Assembly (NCBI GenBank): GCA_034509425.1
Contig: JAVTVJ010001776.1
Location: forward strand, 20,138-84,137
DNA: 64,000 nt
Source: Eopsaltria australis
Lineage: Eukaryota > Chordata > Aves > Passeriformes > Petroicidae
Reading direction: 5' to 3'
This document shows positions 12,425 to 25,306 of the stretch, piece after piece. How positions within the stretch are numbered: the first letter of the stretch is position 1; each line of letters starts with the position of its first letter. The notes beneath the pieces are model-generated. The model was not told the origin of the DNA. It saw nothing but the letters and a program-made list of their open reading frames with translations, and did not search any database. Made by a program: the position numbers and the translations under genes.

Positions 12425-12890
12425 ATTATTGTATTCTGCTCCCCATTGGCTCCTGGCCCCCTTTCCCCTTCCCTCTCCCCATTGATTCCTGTTAATGTCA
12501 ATCAGCCTTGCCTCCACCCCTACACGCCCCCTACTAGCCCCCTATAAAACCGACCTACTTCCTGTGCCCCCCACCCCCTGCCATTCAGCCCCTGCTCGCC
12601 CCTTTGATGAGGTTTGTCTTTGGTCCTCCCTTGGACCATAATAAACTCCTTGGAATTGCAAGCTGGATGGTCCCTCCCTTGCATCCTCAATTCCAAGGAC
12701 GCACAGGAGTGTATTTGTGGCTGCCTGTGTCCACCTACAGGAGTGGTTTCTATGCTGGTTTAGGTGTCATTGGGACACCACCTGAGTGGCTCTACGTGGG
12801 ACACTGCAGTGACAGACGAGGTGCAGGCCCACCTGACCACGGCACGCCTCATCACAAACTGGCTGTGAGAAACAGAGCTCACTGTTTAAG
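12425..12890 (+). repeat. LTR-like element C, sense copy
   Basis: Shows an LTR layout: pyrimidine-rich upstream part, CTATAAAA at about 12542 and AATAAA at about 12640. It is clearly homologous, in opposite orientation, to 15370-15830: shared blocks include GCTGGATGGTCCCTCC, CCAAGGACGCACNAGAGTGT and GGCTCTANGTGGGACACT. No internal retroviral sequence is attached, so it is probably a solo LTR. The exact TG/CA ends and target duplications were not resolved. Confidence 0.6.
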
Positions 12891-13566
12891 TAAATTTGAA
12901 CAATTTATGAAAGAACAAAACCACAAAGCAAGAGTTACAGTGCTGGGTGCACAGCCTCAGCCGGAGGCACATCTGGTACAGCTGGAGGCTAGAGGCACAC
13001 CCCTTACAGTAACAACCCTCTTATATACCCCTGGGGGTTGCATCATCCAATTACATATTTATAAAACATTTTTTATATTAAAACCATTTTTAACATAGCT
13101 CCTCCCTGCTCCCTCCTCTGTAGAGCATGCGTAGTTATATTCCTGATGGTAGCTGTTACTTTGTGATACGTGCAAGAGACTTCCCTCACTGGTCAGGTGT
13201 GAACCAATTAAAAACAATCCTCCCATTCCAGTACAGTGCTCCTGTTAAAAATAGCCTTAAAACCCAGCAAAAGTCCACGTCCAGCCTCCTCCCCAACATG
13301 GTAACAAAACCACCCCCACAGAACCAACACTGACATTCACACAGCAGTTAAAACCATTTCAGCATTGTAACACACAACACACTTGCTCAAGCCAACACTA
13401 TAAAATGCATTTTTCACACTGGCCTTGGACACTTCCAGGGATGGGGCAGCCACAGCTTCTCTGATCTCTGCCGCGAGGGAGCAGTGACAGCACCCAAGAG
13501 AACGGCTGGGCGAGGGCAGCTCTGGGCTGGGCATCAGCAAAAGCTTCTGCCCCCACAGGGGGCTTG
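12891..13566. other. Intergenic, nothing recognised
   Basis: AT-richer sequence between an LTR and a CR1 fragment. Open frames are shorter than 70 codons except one that reads through from the LTR. No gene, RNA or repeat was identified. Confidence 0.4.
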
Positions 13567-13748
13567 GGCACTGACCAGGCTCCCCAGGGAGTGCTCACAG
13601 CCCTGAGGCTGCTGCAGCTCCAGGAGGCCTTGGACACCACTCCCAGGGATGCACAGGCTGGGATTGTTGGGCTGTCTGTGCAGGGCCAGGGGCTGGACTT
13701 GATGCTCCCACTGGGTCTCTCCCAGCTCAGCCCCTTCTGCAATTCTCA
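13567..13748 (+). mobile_element. CR1 LINE 3' fragment
   Basis: Carries a recognisable avian CR1 3' end in sense orientation: a GACCAGGCTCCCCAGGG block, GGGATTGTTGGGCTGTCTG, then GGACTTGATGCTCCCACTGG and a terminal CAATTCTCA. It is a 5'-truncated, non-coding remnant. CR1 is the dominant LINE of birds, so this supports the host assignment. Confidence 0.75.
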
Positions 13749-15369
13749 CCCTTGGGCTCAGCCTTTCTGCCCCCACCAGGTGCTGGCACAGCTGTTGGGG
13801 GTGGGGCAGGACCAGGGCAGCCCCAGCGTTCCCCTCTCTGTGACACCACAGTGCTGGCAGCCCCAGCGTTCCATCCCTGGAGATGCTCCCAGGGAAGCAT
13901 CCAGACCCACATCCAGTCAACACAACTGACCGGCCGCTGACCACCCTCAACCTGATCTGATGTGCATTCCTCTGCAGACAGCTCAGGGAAGGTCCCCTTG
14001 GCCACCTCCACAGTGCCACAGATGACTTCCAGAGACAGTTACAGTGCTCTGCCCAGAGCCGCCAGGGAAAGTTAAAACATTTTCAGAAAAGGAAAAAAAC
14101 CCACCCAACTGAAGTCAACTGTTCCATCCCTCAATAGTTACAGCTCTGCACACACAGGACCTGACTCTGCAAGGAATTAGGATTCATTGGGCACATCTGC
14201 AGGAAAAGCAGGTTTAGGAAAGCCTTTTAGCAGGACTGTTCTCAGCTGAGCGAAAAAAGGCACCTTTGGCAGCTCTGGGCCATTGGAAAGGGCAAGGGCC
14301 AGAGCCTCAGCCCATGGGGAAGAAAAGGGCTCTGAGTTCCCCTCACCTGGGACATAAAGCCTTTTCCCAGGGTGCCTCCCACACAGGATTCTTCTGGAGG
14401 ACTCCATAAAACTGAGAGTCAGCTCTGGCTTACATGTCCTAAGGCTGCCTGGTAGAAGACAGTTAGGGTCAGCTCTGGTGCCAAAATCCCTCCTGGCCAA
14501 GAGCACAGCACTGGGAAGGTCTTTCCATGCCAAGGCTTTGCTTCAGCCAAGGAAAACTCCTGGCTCAGCTGCTCAGCCAGACACCCCGAGTGCCCCAGCA
14601 GCAGAGCAGAATTCCATCATTGCCATGGGCTGGCACAGGAGGGGGAGATTTCCCCCTCTAGAGAGGCTCCTCTGCCAGTTTTTGCATTCAAGCAGCTCCA
14701 GGTGCCTTGGTTTTGGTTTCACAGCAGCTGGAAATGCAAGTGCAGGAGCTCTGTTCATGCCCAGCCACAGCAGATGACAGCAGGGACAGGGCACTGGCAG
14801 CACAACATTTGCAGGGAGCGCCTACAGCAGGAGCTGGGGGCTGGAACTTGGTGCAGAAAACGCCCCAGGGGCGTCTGCACCGAGGCTAAAGGAACAAAGT
14901 TTCAGTTCTGGTCTTGCCAGGGAGCACCGAAATCCTTACTTTTCACGGCAAGGCTCCATTGCCAGGTATTCTATGAGCCCCAAAGGAGACCTCAGGGGGT
15001 CACGGAGTTGAGCCCTGAGCAAGCGCGATGGCCAAAGCCGCTCCTCCCCTGGCCCCCCATGCTGGTGAGGAGCTGGAAACTGCTCCTGCCTTGGCTTCTG
15101 CTGCAAAGCAAGGCCTTGAGCAGAGTGAGCCCAGGAGGGAGCTGGGGGTGCCACCAACATCCAGTGAGGCTGGGGCTCTGCAGGAGTGAGGGGCTGCCAC
15201 TGGATTGTCAAGGGTGAGGCTGTCCTGGCAGGTTTGTCTGGGAGCAACCCTTGGATATAGGGAATTTGGGAGGTGAAATCCCAATTTTGGACATGAATAC
15301 CTTGTCAAGAAGGGTGGGTTTTTTCCATATGAAAGAAAAGTACAAAGTCCAAGTGTTTTGAAAGAAGAT
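13749..15369. other. Intergenic, nothing recognised
   Basis: Open frames on both strands (for example 14702-15217 plus, 15000-15650 minus) overlap and look like composition effects or LTR read-through. 15235-15400 resembles 16490-16640 (both contain CCTTGGATATANGGAAT and AAAGAAAAGNACAAAGTCC), so this edge is probably the tail of a duplicated LTR. Confidence 0.4.
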
Positions 15370-15830
15370 GAGTGACGCGGTGTGCCATGGTCGGATGGAC
15401 CTGTGCCGCACTTGTTCCTAGAGTGTCCCACATAGAGCCATTCAGGCGGTGCCCCAACAGCAGCTACGCACAGAGCCCACCCCTGTAGGTGGGCACAGGC
15501 AGCCACACACACACTCTGGTGCGTCCTTGGAGACAAAGAGGCAGGAGGGACCATCCAGCATGCAGTTACAAGGAGGTAATTGTGGTCTGAAGGAGGACTG
15601 AAGACAGTTCTCCTCGGAGGTGAGGCAGGGGCTGAATGGCGAGGAGGCACAGGAAGTAGGTCTGTTTCATAGGGGATGTGTAGGGGGTGGGCAGAGAATC
15701 ATTGGCCAATAGTCTGAGGGCTAGGGGATAGAGACAAGGTTGATTGACATTAACACGGGTCAGTGGGGAGAGGGGAGGGGAGACAGGGCCAGAGGCCAGT
15801 GGGGAGCAGACTACAACATGAGAGGTGTGG
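15370..15830 (-). repeat. LTR-like element C, antisense copy
   Basis: Reverse complement of the element at 12425-12890, about 2.5 kb away, so the two form an inverted pair. The shared parts include the R/U5-like block around the ACGCACCAGAGTGT motif. No coding content. The two copies have diverged substantially by eye, so this is not a recent duplication. Confidence 0.6.
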
Positions 15831-15849
15831 CCGTCCACCTGCCTCCTCG

Positions 15850-16480
15850 GTGGAGTGGAGGTGGCTACTAGCAAAGGCGGATGCGACTTGGGTCCTCGGG
15901 GGCCAGCCTCGTTCCCAGTCGCCGAGCGACTCTTGCCCTTGCTCCCTGCTAGCTACTCGGTAGGCGAACTCTCCCACACCTCAGGGAGATCCTCCAACCC
16001 AGGAATGAAGAGACACAGACACGAGGTTCTGCACTCTGTGACACCGGGGATCGGAGGACCCCGATTCCCCCGTGACACGATCTTTTATTGTTCCCCCGGT
16101 GACCAATCACCGGGTAGCAAAGGGGAGGAACTGGGGAGGAGCAGGGGACAGGGAGCTAACCAGGCGTAGAAGGAGGATGAGAGAGGGTTACAGACAGGGG
16201 AGTGATACAATGAACAACTGAGTAACTGAGAACTCTCTAGAAAACTGGGGTGACTAACTTAGATGGGCAGGTGGTGCTCCCCAATGAGCCCTGGGGGTGC
16301 TAACCTGTCTCGAGCCCAGCCTCTTCTGGGCTAAACCATTGTTTGCTCTACCTCAGGGGAGCCCTCCTCCTCCCCCCAAGGCTTTCTCATTGGAAATTCT
16401 TCTTCTGGGGTAACCTGCACCACCGCCACAGAGAGGTGGCTATCGTAGGCAAGGGCAGCCAGATCTGTCTCTCATGGCAG
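15850..16480 (-). repeat. Antisense LTR-like element with polyadenylation signal
   Basis: The minus strand reads AATAAAAGATCGTG at about 16089-16076, followed by a GC-rich R/U5-like stretch ending near 15848. A neighbouring copy of the 15235-15400 sequence lies just beyond its other edge at 16490-16640, so it seems to have inserted into, or next to, element C. Ends are approximate. Confidence 0.45.
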
Positions 16481-16666
16481 CTTTTGTCTTGGAATAATCC
16501 TTGGATATACGGAATTTTGGAGGTTGATTATCAGGATTGGCCATGGGCACCTGGACATGAAAGGTGTTTTATTCAATAGGAAGAAAAGCACAAAGTCCCA
16601 GTGGTTCAAAGGCAGATGAGAGGTGGCCCCCAGGAGCCCAAGCCAGCCAGACCTGTTCTGTGTTAC

Positions 16667-18815
16667 TGTCCTGGGTTTGCCCAGGAAGAGTCAGTCTTGA
16701 TAGTGACTTATGTGACAGGAAGTAGTACAACTTCCTTCCTGGGAGACAGAGCCAATAACCAGCTAGTTTTGAGTATTGATAGGTATGCAAACCAATTAAA
16801 AGTTGATCTGCCTCCAGAAAGAAAATCATATATTCACAAGAGACACCCCCCCCAGGATAGTTCTCTCTTGCCTTCCTGCTTTTGCCAGAGAAGCAGGTCC
16901 CCTGCTTTCTGTCTCCCTGTCCAGTAAGATGGGGCCCTGCCCCCCACCCTGCTTTTGTGGGGGGTAAGGAGCTGAAGGGGGGTTTGGGGCTGCGGTTGAG
17001 CCCTTCGTAGTTTAGACACAGATGGGTCGTAAATTCCAGCCATGCCCAGGCAGGGCTGAGCCCTTGCTCTCCTCCCCCTCAGTTCAGCTGCAAATTCCAG
17101 CTATGGCCAGGTGTAAGAGTCTGGACGGAAATCCCTCATCTGCCTCACGACCATCTACAGAAGCAGAGGCTGAAACCCAAAGACCCTAAAAGAGGAAACA
17201 GGACTTTTGCACAATGAAGTCCGGCCAGATCCTGGTGGGATACCTGCCAGGTGCAGAGGTGTGCTGCAGAGGTGTGCTGTCACATGCCTGTGAGACCGTG
17301 CCGCTTGGCTAACAGGGCGGAAAGGACTGCACAGGAATTATATGTTGTGTACAGCTGCACCTGCAACCCAAAACAATGGGCCTTATTCCCTCACCTCCTG
17401 GCCATTTGCCCTTCGCCTCTGGAAGGATTGCCTCATCTCTTGGTTACCTGCCCCTTGCTTTCGAAAGACTATAAAGAGACTATCTGACAAGACCCCTATG
17501 AGATCTCCCCACGGACGAGACAGAATCCATCGAATCCGGACAACGAGGACTTTGTTGTGCCGCAGTAGCTATAACCCTTCCTTTTCTCCCTCCCTCTCAA
17601 TCCTCTATCCCTCTCTCTCTATCGCATAATCGTGTTGTTGGCACTCAATAAAGGTGCTTTTGATTTTGATTAAAGGAAAAATACTTGTCCCTGTTTTCTT
17701 TTGCACTCTGAGATTCAAGTAACCAACCACCACGACTCCCGCTTGTGTTAGCGGATCGTGACACCAGGCAGGGCCGAGGCCTTGTTCTCCCTCCCCCTCA
17801 GCTCAGACGCTGAAATGCTGCTCTCGAACAACACGGGCAGAGAACATGTGAGCATTGCAAGGCCTGAGAGAGAGAGATTAACCTTTCTAGTGTCCAGATG
17901 AAACTTGCAGACACCCATCCTCCCCTGCACAGAGAGAGAAAAGAGTCAGGACACCTACAGAAACACAGCATAGGGACTCTAAAGTCAGTCAGGGAAGCAG
18001 AATTGATGCCCAGAGAGGGAGGAGATGAGGAGTGCCCCAAGTCTGAGGCTGAAACATCTCTTGTGAGACTATGGTGATGGACTAATCTAATTCCTTGTAA
18101 CATACAGAGGTAATGGGGGAGGTGATGTTCTAACTGCAGCCAGTGAACCAAGGCACCTGTGTAGACATAAGTAGATACTGAAGCAATTGTGGCCTGATGA
18201 GAAGCTTGAGCAGAAATTAAGAAGAAGCTGTGATCCCTTGCCCTGGGGATGGTGGAGGAGAACTTCTGTTGCCAGCAATAGAAGAAGGGCATTTCTTTGT
18301 TGCTACAGTAGAACAGCTCATCTTTAAGAGTATACCCTCATAAACCATGATAGTCCACTGCAGTAACTGTGGGAAGGCTACTAATGAGGGAAGGACTTCC
18401 AAGAAATAAGCAGATTTCTTCCTCCTTGGCGGCTGCTTGTTGTGAGGCTGAAAATCCATGGAAGAACTGTATTTCTTATGGAAAAAAATTCCATAGAGAA
18501 CACTTCTCTCCGTAAGTGAACTGAGAAAAGACTACGTTAGAGGTGGTAAACTGACTGGAGGTCGAAGTGTTGTCTTTTTATGCTGTCAGTGAGAACGATA
18601 TAGAGAGGTAGGGGAGAAAAGATGTTCTGAGTGTCTTGTTTTGGTTCTTAGTTTTTTTCTTTTTTAGGACTGTTAATAAACTTCCTATATATTCTTTAAA
18701 GTTTGAGGCTGCTTTGCCTACTCCTAATCCTTATCTCACAGCAAAATTGAATTAATTTTGGCAAGCATGTTGGCGTTTAGCCAGAAACTCGGATTGGCCA
18801 ACTCAAACCACTACA
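16667..18815 (+). repeat. Solo LTR of long family A, sense, split by a nested LTR
   Basis: Begins TGTCCTGG and ends CTACA, flanked by near-matching 5-mers (GTTAC at 16662-16666, GTTCC at 18816-18820). Without the nested element it is about 1.5 kb. It matches the copies at 25307-26928 (antisense), 50891-51793 (antisense, deleted), 53414-54830 (antisense, divergent) and 57336-58939 (sense), including the CCAATAACCAG block and the terminal AGTAGGCAAAGCAG-like block (here reversed). Contains an AATAAA near 18674. Non-coding; no PBS or gag follows. Confidence 0.8.
17112..17763 (+). repeat. Nested solo LTR with 5-bp target duplication CCAGG
   Basis: A 652-bp element begins TGTAAGAG and ends CGTGACA, flanked on both sides by CCAGG (17107-17111 and 17764-17768). 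It has a TATAAAG box at about 17470 and AATAAA at 17647-17652, so the U3-R-U5 order is clear. It sits within LTR family A and is therefore younger than its host. Confidence 0.85.
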
Positions 18816-19020
18816 GTTCCCTTGGTTCCACGACGCCCCTCAGTGTCACAAAGGTGTCCTTGGTTCCACGGTGCCCAGCACTGTCACAATGGACTCCATG
18901 ATTCCATCAGGACCTGTAGGAGCACAATGGTCTCCTTGGATCCACGGGGCCTCTCAGAATCATCTGGGCCCCTTGGTTCCATGGGGACCTGTAATACCCC
19001 AGTGACCCCCTTGGACATCA
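18816..19020. repeat. ~37-bp minisatellite, first segment
   Basis: Repeats a GTTCCA...GTCACAATGG pattern; GTCACA occurs 38 bases apart at 18845 and 18883. The same family resumes at 20430-21300. Non-coding. Confidence 0.6.
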
Positions 19021-20345
19021 AATTCCAAAATTACAGGGCTCCCAAGCAAAACTGCAGGAAAAGGAATAACAGTTCTTTACTATAAAATACACAGAGAACA
19101 AAACAGAACAGAACAGAACAACCACCACCACAATAACAGAAATTTCCCACCCGCTGAGCACAAATGACCATGGGATACTCCCTGATGCACCCCCGAGACA
19201 GGTTTGAGGAATAAGCCTTGTGGGAGCCACCAGGGGCAGAGGAATTTTCCTTTGGCAACCAGGGGGATGCTCTGGGGGGCTGCTGAGAGACTGAAATGTT
19301 GTGGTTCATGGCTTAAACATTGTCAGGAAGGACTTTGTGCCCATTGTGGCAGAACTGTAAAAAGAAGCTGTGACCACCCAAGCCACTCCTCCCTGAATGT
19401 ACCTCCTGAGGGAAACTTTGGGCTGTGAGTTGAGCTGAGGGATCTTGAGATAAGGGAAAGGTGACTCTTACCCAGTGATCTCAGGTCTCTGGGGAGAAGT
19501 AAACAAGGCTGAGGGAGAAGAATGAATCCACCAGAAAGCCAAGCCCAGAGCTGTCCTGAAAATCATCCCTGGCTGGAGTTGGGCTCGGGGAGGCCACAGC
19601 CCCCAGACCCATTTGTGAGGCCAGGTTTGCACCTCCATCCCCCAACCAAGAGGGAAGGGGGAGAGTTTTGGGGGTCTGGGGTAACCTCTGCTCAGTGGAA
19701 GTGAACACCACCCCCCTTACCCAGACTGGCTCAGGTGTGAAACCCCACCCCAGGAAGGCCACACACACAGGGGAGAGTGTCACACCTGCCCCTCCCCAGG
19801 GGAGGACTCTGTCACTGTCACTCACTTGCTCTCCCCCTTCTTTTCTCTTTCATAGGCTGGAGGGCTTTGCCAAATGTGAGAATTATCTTTCTCTTCATCC
19901 CTGTCACCTTTGTGACAGCTACATAGAGCTTTTTCTTCCTTTTAATAATCTGTATTGGGCCAAATTTTCACTTTTCTTTTATAGGGACCTGCCAGCAGCT
20001 GAGCTGGACCTGTGTGGGAACTGGAGAAACTTTGAATTGCCACCATAGTTGCTTGTATTGTTTGTTAATTAATGTTTGGGATTTGTTTGCGTTTTCATCA
20101 CAAGTGACTTGTGGGAAGAGCAAATACTCCTCAAAGCTTTTTATGTAGAGTTAAGTTTGATTTTGGCCAAGTTTATTCTGTCCAGTGCCCAGGGGATGCT
20201 CAAGGGTTCTCTGTGCCTCTCACCCTGGGGGATGCTTGGGACAGGCTTCGGGGGTTGTCCCTGTCCCTCTCACCCCAGGGGATGCTCAGGGATCTCCATT
20301 GTTCTCACCATTTGCAGTGGTCTCCTGTGTTCCATGAGGCCCCAT
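19021..20345. other. Insert within the 37-bp minisatellite, LTR-like at its left edge
   Basis: The minus strand at about 19110-19020 reads AGTAAAGAACTGTTATTCC, as in the R/U5 part of the sense LTR at 50.7 kb, so this block may be an antisense relative of that LTR. The remainder has no recognised gene. Open frames (19481-19825, 19668-20048) are on opposite strands and unsupported. Confidence 0.4.
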
Positions 20346-20412
20346 TGCATAACACTGTATAACCTTGTATAACATTGTATAGCATTGCATAGCACTGTAT
20401 AACATTGTATAA
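20346..20412. repeat. Short tandem repeat, GTATAACATT-like units
   Basis: Ten- to eleven-base units (variants of TGTATAACAT) repeated about six times. Simple AT-rich repeat with no function inferred. Confidence 0.7.
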
Positions 20413-20429
20413 CAGTGGACACTTGATTC

Positions 20430-21300
20430 CATGAGTTTCCATTCCATCAGAATGGTGTCTTGGATTCCATAAGGCCCTGCTGCGTCACTAGGGAGCCTTT
20501 GTTCCATCTTTTTCCATTATGTCACAATGGTTTCCAGTGCTCTATGAGGCCACAATATGAAACAGTGGACATTTGCTTCATTGAGATTCCACAGTGTTAC
20601 AGTGGTGTCCTGGGTTGCATGAGGCCCCTCTTTGTAACAACTGAGGCTTGGTTCCATGAGATTCTATTGTGTCACAATGGTCTCCTGGTTTCCATGAGGC
20701 CCTGCTGTGTTTACAGTTGACACTGTTCCCCAACATTCCATGGTGTCCCTGTGCTCTCCTGGGATTCATCAGCCTGTGCTGTGTCACAATGGACACTTGC
20801 TTTCTCAAAGGCTGGATGTGTCCCAGTGGCACCGGATTTCCATGAGGCCGTGCTTTGTCACAATGGGGCCTTGGTTCCATGAGAATCCATTTCCCCACAG
20901 AGGTCTCCTGGGTGCCTCATTCGAGCATGAGGGCTTGCTTTGTCACAGTGGAACCTTGCTCGCACGAGCCTTGGCAATGTCCCAGTGGCACGTGGGTTCC
21001 ACGAGACTCTGCCATGTCAAAATTGACCAAATTGACCACTAGTTCCATGAGATTCCAATGTGACACAGTGTTCTTCTAGGTCCCACGAGGCCTTGTTCTG
21101 CTACAATGGTGTCTTGTTTCTGCTAGGCCTGGCAATGCTTTTGTGGCCCTTGTGTTCCTTGTGGCCCCTCTCTGTCAGAATTGACCCTTGGTTCCATGAG
21201 ATTCCATTGTGTCACAGTGGTCCCCATGTTTCCATCAGGCTGAGCTGTGTCATAATGGACACTTGCGTCCATCAGATTCCATTGTGACACACTGGCCTTC
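20430..21300. repeat. ~37-bp minisatellite, second segment
   Basis: GTCACAATGG recurs at 20521, 20671, 20783 and 20857, spacings of 150, 112 and 74, all close to multiples of 37. Units alternate GGTTCCATGAG and CCATGAGGCC halves. The array continues for 26 bases after the solo LTR at 21305-21845, up to the edge of the next LTR, so it once reached the 3' end of the zinc-finger gene. Confidence 0.7.
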
Positions 21301-21304
21301 CTTT

Positions 21305-21845
21305 TGTTAGCGTAGGAAAACACATAATCACAGAATGATTATATGCAGGTGCTTTAATAGAAGGTCCTGGGAGCAGGGATCAGTCCAGACACAAATCAAG
21401 CTCCGCCTTGGGTCTGAAAATGAACACATTTTATACTATTCCTTACATAACCATCATATAATCATCAGTTAATCATTACTTCAACATTGCTCTATTGGAT
21501 ATATTGTTTTCACTCAAGCATGAGTTTCAGCTTCGAGACTGTTTCTGTTGCAGATATTGTTTTACCCAAGCCCATGTTTCAGCCCCTTTCCTACTACCCT
21601 CTAACATTTCTCAGGATTGTTGCAGGTGAATTATTATTCTTACTTATATTTACTAAGCAATCATTTCATTAATCTTGTCATAAGCAATCGTTACAGAAAA
21701 AGCGCACAGGTGCGGTTCTCATGACTACACTTTAAACCTAACAAAGACAACACCTAAGGCCTACCCTTAAGGCTTACAAGGCCTATTGATCCCACAACCT
21801 AAAACTATTACAAACCCCAAAATCATTTTGACCCCTATGCTATCA
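21305..21845 (-). repeat. Solo LTR (family E) with 4-bp duplication CTTT
   Basis: 541-bp element whose plus strand starts TGTTAGCG and ends GCTATCA, with CTTT on both sides (21301-21304, 21846-21849). It is homologous to the 3' LTR of the gammaretrovirus-like ERV at 44213-44663; both have CACATAATCAC and AATCATTTTGACCCCTATGCTA blocks. The 4-bp duplication agrees with gammaretrovirus-type integration. Inserted into the 37-bp minisatellite. Confidence 0.85.
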
Positions 21846-21871
21846 CTTTGGTGCCATGAAGCCTTGCTGTG

Positions 21872-22923
21872 TGTCGTGGTTTGACACTGGCCCAACGCCA
21901 GGCACTCACAAGAGCTGCTCGCTCACCCTCCCCTGCTGCAGCTGGGCAGCAGAGAGGGGGAAAACGAATTAACAAAGGGTTAATGAGTGAGATAAGGACC
22001 ATGAGAAAACACTTCAAGGGCAAAACAGGCTTAACTTGAGGTTGTAAAGTGAATTTAATACTAACAGAATCAGAAGAGGATAATGAGAAGTAAAATAAGA
22101 CCTTAAAACACCTTCCCTCCCCCCTCCATCCCCACCCCCAGCCACTCCCTCCTTCCCACCGACAGTGCAGGGAGACAGGGCATGGGGGTTTTAGTCCGTT
22201 CATCACCGAGATTTTCTTCTGCTGGTCTGGGAGAGGAATCCTTCCCCTATGAGACCATAAGGTCCCTCCCATGAGAGACAGTTCTTTAGGTACATCTCTG
22301 ACATAGGTCCAATCTCATGAGCAGCAGTCCTACCACCACTGCTGCAATGTGAATTCCCCCCATGGGTACACAGTCCTGCCAAAACTGCCACGGAGTGGGT
22401 CACTCTTCCACAGGGTGCAGTCCTCCAAGGACTCCAGCCTGGAAGCAGGGCCCCCTCTCTCCACCTGGTGTCCCACTGGATCACAGCTTCCTTCAGGCAT
22501 CCACCTGCTCCGGCGTGGGCTGCAGGTACATCTCTGCACTCCCGTGGATGCCCACAGGCTGCTGGGACACAGCTGCTTGTCCATGGTCCTCACCACAGCC
22601 TGCAGAGGAATCCTGACTCTGGCACCTGGAGCACCTCCTGCCCCTCCTTCTCCACTGACCTTGGTGTTGCCAGGTTGTTTCCATCACATGTTCTCACCTT
22701 GTTCTCTTTTCTGACTAGAGGAAAAACTGTGTGACTTTGTTTTGATTTTCTTCTTTACTATGTCATCACAGAGGCATTACCAACCTCTCTCATTCACCCA
22801 GCTTTGGCCAGCATCATGCCCATCTTCAGAGCCATCAGGGATTGGCTCTGCTGGACATGGTGGAAACTTCCAGCAGCTTCTCCCAGGAGCCACTTTCAGT
22901 GGCCCTGTGCTACCAAAAACTAG
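21872..22923 (-). repeat. Solo LTR with 6-bp duplication GCTGTG
   Basis: A 1052-bp antisense LTR begins TGTCGTGG on the plus strand and is flanked by GCTGTG (21866-21871 and 22924-22929). The plus-strand right edge (AAAACTAG) does not keep the canonical CA, consistent with age. An ATTAAA signal lies on the minus strand near 22050. It separates the minisatellite from the zinc-finger gene. Confidence 0.75.
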
Positions 22924-22950
22924 GCTGTGAAAAACCAATACAGAGGGTCA

Positions 22951-24127
<1,177 letters not shown>

Positions 24128-25306
24128 CTGAGATTTGGAAATGGGAAAACCTGTTTTGTGGAGGAAAACAAGGGATGAGCATGTTGGGTTGGGGATTCCT
24201 CCTGCCTAATTCCATCTCTAGAAATCCCCAGGCATGTGGGGTCCATAGAAGCCTCCCAAATGCCAAGACTTAGTCCTGAAAATGCAGCCCAGGTGTTCCC
24301 TGTCTCTGGTCCCTCCCTTTGGGTGTTTGGGGGTTCCCCCCTGTCCCAGCTGCTGGGGGTCACACTTGAATTGAGGGTCCCCCATCTACTCGGTCCCTGC
24401 CATCCCTGGGCTGCTGGGAGTCCCAGGAATCCGAAAAAAGCTCCCCCCTCTTCGGCCTCCCTGCTTGGCGATGCTGGGGATTTTTGGGGTCCCAGGGTCC
24501 CTTCTCCCCTTATTCTCTTCTTTGGGTTCCAGGAGTCCCAGAAGTCCCCCCCCCCCCCCTCCCCCTTCTCCAGGCTATTGAGGGTCCTGCGAATGGCAGT
24601 TCTCCCCCCTCTCTGGGCTCCCCACTCTGGGCTCCTGGGGGACACAGGGCTCTGCTCCTCCAGGCTGCCTCTGCCGGCAACCGCCACTGGGGCCCCCCAA
24701 TGTCCCCCCGCAAGGGGCATTTTTGGCTCAGTTTTGGAGTTCTTCATGGTCCATACATCTCCCCCCAAAAAAAACCCAACCCAGAGACCCCCCAGGATAT
24801 CTGGGCCGAGCTCCCCCTCCCTGGTCACTTGTGGGATGGGGGGGTGATGCTCCTTGGGGGAGGGGAACTACGAATCCAGGAAGCGACCTTGTTCTTCCTT
24901 CTCCTTTTCTTGATTCTCCTTTGCCACTCTCTTCCTCTTCCTCCTGCTCGATGCCTGAAAGATACGACGGAAATAAATCCCCATAGACCAATGTCTATAG
25001 AGCAGGTATTTGTTTGTTGCAGCACTGGTTGTGAGGGGGATTTCTCCTCCTGACTCACCCACCCTTTGTCAGGTGTTGTGGTACATTTATACAGTAAATT
25101 ATGCTTAATGTTGCTTTTGTCATTACAGCATCAGTGCATACGTGCCGGAAATCATTTACATAGCATGATCTCATGGTCATTAGACAATTTTTTGTACTGA
25201 GCTTGTGCTTCCCCAATTTGGGAGTCTTCGAGGGTCTTTGATGAAGGCTTCTAAAGTCTTCTTTGTACTTGAACTTTTCAACTTTGTCTTTGACGCATGC
25301 ATAGTG
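24128..25306 (-). other. Upstream intron/5' flank of the zinc-finger gene
   Basis: The minus strand has a C-rich tract at 24541-24570 and a block at 24755-24960 that is repeated in reverse at 29975-30160. The frame of the finger gene happens to stay open through much of this stretch, but an acceptor (TCTCAG) just upstream of the acidic exon makes it intronic or untranslated. No further coding exon was identified with confidence. Confidence 0.5.

Noticed and set aside
24128..24828. N-terminal extension of the zinc-finger frame to 566 residues
   Set aside because: A good acceptor lies just before the acidic exon and a donor after it; the extension and the 23877-24059 stretch are better explained as non-coding sequence that happens to be open.
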